From: Streptomyces sp. CB02980
GTDB taxonomy: Bacteria > Actinomycetota > Actinomycetes > Streptomycetales > Streptomycetaceae
Length of the DNA: 64,000 bases
Assembly: GCF_014451325.2 (NCBI RefSeq)
Contig: NZ_JACSCH020000002.1
Coordinates: 62,001-126,000 of the forward strand
Direction of reading: 5' to 3'
This document shows, piece by piece, positions 60,357 to 64,000 of the stretch. The translations under genes and the position numbers were made by a program. Position 1 is the stretch's first letter, and each line of letters begins with the position of its first letter. The notes under the pieces were generated by a model, which was not told the DNA's origin, searched no databases, and saw nothing but the letters and a program-made list of their open reading frames with translations.

Positions 60357-61655
60357 ATGTGCGTCGAAGCCACCCCACCGCCTTCCAGCAGGCTGACCCG
60401 CCGCGGCATCCTCGCCGGAGCGGCCGCTCTCGCCGGCACCATGGCCGCGGCGGGCGGGGCGACCGCCGCCGTCGGCGACCGCGCCGCCTCCTCCGGTCGC
60501 CGTGCCCCCGGCACCACCGCGCGCGTGGGACACCTCGTGATCCAGGGCGGCACCCTCCTGGACCCGGCCACCGGCGAGGTCACCGAGAACGCCGTCGTCG
60601 TCATCGCGGACGGCACCGTCCGGGCCGCCGGCCGCCGGGGCGCCGTCGCCGTGCCGCAGGGCGTCGAGGTGCTCGACGCACACGGCCGCTGGATCCTGCC
60701 GGGCCTGGTCGACGCGCACATCCACCTCAGTACCGCCGCCGAGGCGCGCGACGCCGTGCGCAAGGGCGCGACGAGCGCGCGCAGCGGATCGACCTCCTTC
60801 TACCAGGACATCGCCGTCCGCGAACTCGCCCGGCACAGCCCCGCGCTCGCGCCCCGGCTGAAGGCCGCCGGTGTGTTCGTCACCCCGAACCTCGGCGACA
60901 CCGTGCTCGCCGACCCCGACCTGACCCCGCTCGCCCGCCTCAAGGACGGGGTGCGTTCGGCGGAGGGGCTGCGGCGTGTGGTGGAGGTGAACCTCGCCCG
61001 TGGCGCGGACGTGATCAAGACCCGGGTCAACGAACGCGCCGGGCTCCCGGAACAGGACCCGCTGGCGCAGGTCTACTCACGCGAACAGCTCGCCGCGATC
61101 GTGGCGGCGGCCGGGCGGCGAGGCAAGGGCGTCCTCTGCCACAGCTACAGCGAGCAGGGCTGCCACGACGCCGTCACGGCGGGCATCCGCTCCCTGGAGC
61201 ACGGCGCGTTCGTCGGTGAGCGCACGCTGCACGAGATGCGGCGCCGGGGAACGTACTTCACGCCCACCCTCACCGCCATCGCCGGCCTTGCGGAGTCCTC
61301 GGACCCGATCCTCGCCGAGCGCGGACGCACGTACCTCCCGATCCTGAAGCGCGCGGTCCTCGCCGCGCACGAACTCGGGGTCCCGCTGGCCGCGGGCACC
61401 GACTCGTCGGGCGGGGTGGTGGACCCGATCGGCGGTGAGGTCGAACTGATGCACTCCGCGGGACTCTCCCCCCTCGACGCGATCCGCACGGCGACGACGG
61501 GCGCGGCCCGTCTCCTGGGCCTCACCCGCACGGCGGGCCGCCTCACCCGCGGGTACACGGGCGACGCCCTCCTGCTGTCGGGCGACCCGCTGACGGACCT
61601 GACGGTGCTGAAGCGGCCGGTGGCAGTGGTACGAGCGGGAGTCATGGCGGCCTGA
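60357..61655 (+). CDS. Tat-exported amidohydrolase (imidazolonepropionase/prolidase-like)
   Basis: A 432-residue metal-dependent hydrolase. A twin-arginine signal (LTRRGILAGAAALAG) begins near residue 13. The amidohydrolase barrel shows VDAHIHL (metal histidines), a conserved Lys in ADVIKTRVN, CHSYSEQG, LEHGAF and AAGTDSSGG (metal Asp), with the C-terminal GYTGDALLLSGDPL. Start ATG 60357 behind AAGGAGC. It should cleave amide or cyclic imide bonds outside the cell. Paired with a second such gene and the GntR regulator. Confidence 0.85.
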   Translation: MCVEATPPPSSRLTRRGILAGAAALAGTMAAAGGATAAVGDRAASSGRRAPGTTARVGHLVIQGGTLLDPATGEVTENAVVVIADGTVRAAGRRGAVAVPQGVEVLDAHGRWILPGLVDAHIHLSTAAEARDAVRKGATSARSGSTSFYQDIAVRELARHSPALAPRLKAAGVFVTPNLGDTVLADPDLTPLARLKDGVRSAEGLRRVVEVNLARGADVIKTRVNERAGLPEQDPLAQVYSREQLAAIVAAAGRRGKGVLCHSYSEQGCHDAVTAGIRSLEHGAFVGERTLHEMRRRGTYFTPTLTAIAGLAESSDPILAERGRTYLPILKRAVLAAHELGVPLAAGTDSSGGVVDPIGGEVELMHSAGLSPLDAIRTATTGAARLLGLTRTAGRLTRGYTGDALLLSGDPLTDLTVLKRPVAVVRAGVMAA

Positions 61656-61796
61656 GACGGCCCGAGGCCTTCCCCGTCCCCCTCAGCCGGCATCGCCGCT
61701 CATCGGACCCATCGGACTCATCGGGCATGCGGCGCGATCCGTGCCGCCTGCCCTCACCACGAGAACCTCGCCGCCCCATCCCCACAAGGAGCCCCC

Positions 61797-63167
61797 ATGC
61801 AGTCACCCTCGTCCTCGCACTCGTCCGCTCCCGCCTCCCCCGGCGCGCTGTCCCGTCGCACGATGCTGGCGGGAGCCGCGGCACTGGCGGGCGCCACGGC
61901 CACCGCTGCCGCCACGGCCGGGCCCGCGACGGCAGCGGCCCCGGTCGCCGCCGAAGCGGCGGCTTCCAGCGCCTCGGGGCGCAGGGCCAGGACGGTCGTC
62001 TTCCGCAACGTCCGCCCGTTCGGCGCGGCGAAGGCCAGGGACCTCGTGGTCGTCGACGGCCGTGTTTCGGACCGTCCGGCTCCGCACGGCGCGAAGGTGG
62101 TCGACGGGGGCGGCCGGATCGCACTGCCGTCGCTCGTGGACGCGCACATCCACCCCGACAAGACGACCTGGGGCGGCTCGTGGGTGTCGCGGCGGCCGGC
62201 GAGCGCGATCGCCGACTACGTGGCGCAGGACGTGGAGCTGTTCCGCAGCCAGCGGCGCCCGGTGGTCGAGCGGGCGTACGGGTTGATGACGCACGCCGTG
62301 TCCCGGGGCACGCGCGGCATGCGTGCCCACGCGGACGTGGCACCGGCGTACGGCCTTGCGGGAGTGGAGGGCGTCGCGGAGGCGCGTGAGCGGCTGCGTC
62401 ACGCCCTCGACGTCCAGATCGTGGCCTTCCCGCAGCACGGGGTGATCCGGACACCGGGAACGGCCGCGCTCCTCGAGAAGGCGGCGCGCGAGGGTCTCAT
62501 CGACATGATCGGCGGCATCGACCCGATCGGGTTCGACAACGCCCTCGACGATCAGCTGGACGTCGTGTTCGGCATCGCGGACCGCCATGGTGTGGGCGTG
62601 GACATCCACCTGCACGATCGCGGGGAGAAGGGCATGAAGGCGATGCGCGGCATCGTGGACCGCACGCGGGCGCTGTCCCTCGCGGGGAAGGTGACGGTGA
62701 GCCACGTGTTCTGTCTGCCGGGCCTGACGGACCGTGAACTCGGCTCGATAGCTGCTGACTTGGGGGACCAGGACATCGCTCTGACCACGGTCGCGCCGTC
62801 CGACTCGCTGGTCCTGCCGATCGCGCGCCTGCGGGAACACGGGGTGCGGGTCGGGCTCGGGTCGGACGGTGTGCGTGACTCGTGGAGCCCGTTCGGCAAC
62901 GCCGACATGATGCACCGGGCGCACATCCTCGGCTGGGTGACGGATGTTCGCCTCGACGACGAACTGAGGGACTGTTACGACGTCGCGGCGCACGGGGGCG
63001 CGGACGTGATGGGCCTGGCGCACGCGGACTTCAAGGCCGGCGCCCCGGCCGACTTCGTACTGGTCCGGGGTGAGTGCCTGCCGCAGGTGGTCGTGGACAT
63101 GCCTCGCCGCGACATGGTGGTTCACGGCGGTGTCGTGGTGGCCCGGGACGGCGAGTTCCTGGCCTGA
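61797..63167 (+). CDS. Tat-exported amidohydrolase (cytosine deaminase-like)
   Basis: A 456-residue protein with twin-arginine signal LSRRTMLAGAAALAG and ATG behind AAGGAGC. The cytosine-deaminase-like barrel is shown by VDAHIHPDKTTWGG, RAHADV, QIVAFPQHG, VDIHLHDRGEKG, VSHVFCL and LGSDGVRDSWSPFGNADM. Enzymes of this group are normally cytoplasmic, so Tat export is unusual. It probably deaminates or hydrolyses a cyclic nitrogen compound together with the preceding enzyme. Followed by a terminator. Confidence 0.85.
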   Translation: MQSPSSSHSSAPASPGALSRRTMLAGAAALAGATATAAATAGPATAAAPVAAEAAASSASGRRARTVVFRNVRPFGAAKARDLVVVDGRVSDRPAPHGAKVVDGGGRIALPSLVDAHIHPDKTTWGGSWVSRRPASAIADYVAQDVELFRSQRRPVVERAYGLMTHAVSRGTRGMRAHADVAPAYGLAGVEGVAEARERLRHALDVQIVAFPQHGVIRTPGTAALLEKAAREGLIDMIGGIDPIGFDNALDDQLDVVFGIADRHGVGVDIHLHDRGEKGMKAMRGIVDRTRALSLAGKVTVSHVFCLPGLTDRELGSIAADLGDQDIALTTVAPSDSLVLPIARLREHGVRVGLGSDGVRDSWSPFGNADMMHRAHILGWVTDVRLDDELRDCYDVAAHGGADVMGLAHADFKAGAPADFVLVRGECLPQVVVDMPRRDMVVHGGVVVARDGEFLA

Positions 63168-63181
63168 GGTAGGTCCGATGG

Positions 63182-63212
63182 CCGGCCGGGCACCACGCAG
63201 GGGCCCGGCCGG
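63182..63212. terminator. Terminator between amidohydrolase and VOC genes
   Basis: CCGGCCGGGC / GCCCGGCCGG, ten-base arms and 11-base loop, between convergent genes. Confidence 0.8.
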
Positions 63213-63224
63213 ACTCGCCTCGTT

Positions 63225-63599
63225 CTACAGGTAGGGCCGCGTGATCAGCTCGAACGCGTGACCGCCCGGGTCCTTGAAGTAGACCCCGCGGCCACCGTGC
63301 TCGGTGTTCGTCTCGCCGGACCGCTTCATCTGGGGGTCGGCCCAGTGCTCGACGCCCTGGTCGCAGAGTCGCCGGTACGCCCGCTCGAACAGTTCGTCGT
63401 CGACGAGGAAGGCGTAGTGCTGCATCTGGATGTCCACCGGGGGCTCGGCGAACTGGATGAGCACGCCGTCGGCGAGCTGGACGTTGACGAAGGGGCCCCA
63501 GGACGGTGCTTCGGGGAGTTCCAACAACTCCCTGAAGAACCGCGCCGACTCGTGGCGGTCCTTGGCGGCGATGATGGTGTGGTTGAACGTGACTGCCAT
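63225..63599 (-). CDS. VOC-superfamily protein (glyoxalase/dioxygenase fold)
   Basis: A 124-residue single-module VOC protein: FNHTIIAAKDRHESARFFRELLELP, VQLADGVLIQFAE, QHYAFLVDDELFERAYRRL and GRGVYFKDPGGHAFELITRPY. His and Glu positions suit a divalent metal site (NHTI, QHYAF, HAFELI). Start chosen at ATG 63599; 19 additional in-frame residues are possible. Substrate unknown. Confidence 0.85.
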   Translation of the reverse strand: MAVTFNHTIIAAKDRHESARFFRELLELPEAPSWGPFVNVQLADGVLIQFAEPPVDIQMQHYAFLVDDELFERAYRRLCDQGVEHWADPQMKRSGETNTEHGGRGVYFKDPGGHAFELITRPYL

Positions 63600-64000
63600 G
63601 TGGATGACCTCGCTGTTGATTCGACACGAAATGGACTCGTCGCAGTGCCTGAGCACTGGGGGGTCCGCGTGCCGAACCGTGGGGGTGCTTTCGACGCACC
63701 CACGGAGCGATCAGTCGTCCACCGGATGGCCCGTCTGTGTATGGCGTCGAATCGCCGGTCCGGTGTTCACGTCGAAGGACGTTACTTGATCGTTTCCGCA
63801 CTGACAAGGTGACGACTGCGGCCGGTACGGCCGCACGGCTACAGCGAGTCGACACCTGAGCCGGAGAGTCCACGTTCCACGGAGGTCTTGCGCGGAGCCT
63901 TGCCACGCTCCGGGGGGCGCCCTATCGTCCGCTGAAGAAAGCGCTTTCTTTCTATGCGTGGTCGACCCCTCCAACGGCTTGCCCATGCGCGGTTTCCGCT
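63600..64000. other. Right-edge intergenic region, no supported gene
   Basis: 401 bases with lower coding bias. The open frame at 63711-63986 on the minus strand has atypical composition and no ribosome site. The region probably holds the promoter of a gene beyond the window; a LacI-type operator lies at 63937-63950. Confidence 0.55.
63937..63950. promoter_or_regulatory. LacI-family operator at the right edge
   Basis: AGAAAGCGCTTTCT is a perfect 14-bp palindrome with the AGCGCT centre typical of LacI-family repressors. It is within a short AT-richer stretch and likely controls a sugar-related gene outside the window. Confidence 0.75.

Noticed and set aside
63711..63986. 91-residue minus-strand frame at the right edge
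   Set aside because: Composition is unlike neighbouring genes and there is no ribosome site; the region looks regulatory.

Overview
The window is high-GC (roughly 70 percent or more) actinobacterial DNA, almost certainly from a Streptomyces chromosome. The evidence is strong third-position G/C bias, frequent GTG starts, AGGAGG-type ribosome binding sites, very long spurious antisense reading frames, a TTA-containing SARP regulator gene, a 2-methylisoborneol/encapsulin operon, GH18 chitinase and streptogrisin-type protease genes, and many Tat or lipoprotein signals. No rRNA, tRNA, CRISPR array, transposase or phage gene was seen.

Layout. 1-4.3 kb: the end of a PL8 polysaccharide lyase gene, a DUF2264 protein, and a secreted HExxHxxGxxH metalloprotease carrying three nearly identical 53-residue repeats. 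4.4-8.1 kb: a small hypothetical protein, an MFS exporter, an ECF sigma factor with a membrane partner, and another hypothetical protein. 9.0-26.3 kb: a RiPP biosynthetic cluster. A bldA-type (TTA) SARP regulator leads a tightly packed set of genes: a leader-binding E1-like protein with a degenerate YcaO-like tail, a YcaO cyclodehydratase, a SagB-type dehydrogenase, a LanB-type glutamylating dehydratase, a SpaB_C elimination-type protein, an M50 protease, an ABC exporter pair and a second complete YcaO. The precursor gene faces the operon on the other strand beyond a strong terminator. Its predicted 21-residue core holds 20 Ser/Thr/Cys residues. The products would work together: the leader is recognised by the E1-like protein, Ser/Thr/Cys are cyclised to azolines and oxidised to azoles, other Ser/Thr are dehydrated through glutamyl-tRNA, the leader is cut and the peptide exported. 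This is the most interesting locus in the window.

26.5-32.5 kb: an M20 amidohydrolase, a DUF1684 protein preceded by a cysteine-containing RRHVD leader peptide, a chitinase with a DasR-like site, a streptogrisin-like protease with a palindromic LacI-type operator, and a PfkB kinase. 32.6-36.4 kb: the 2-methylisoborneol operon (cyclic-nucleotide-domain encapsulin shell, terpene cyclase cargo, GPP C-methyltransferase). 36.9-45.3 kb: an NhaC antiporter remnant, an arginine/ornithine antiporter with arginine deiminase, two DUF1269 paralogues flanking a lipoprotein and a baeRF-like protein, and a TetR regulator divergent from a secreted agmatine deiminase.

45.3-64 kb: a DUF4436 membrane protein, a serine-hydrolase-fold protein lacking the catalytic lysine, a coiled-coil membrane protein, a 1391-residue nitrate reductase/flavoprotein-reductase fusion, an ankyrin protein, a xylose-type sugar ABC operon, a BCCT osmolyte transporter, an FCD-type GntR regulator with two Tat-exported amidohydrolases, and a VOC protein. 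The right edge holds a LacI-type operator for a gene outside the window.
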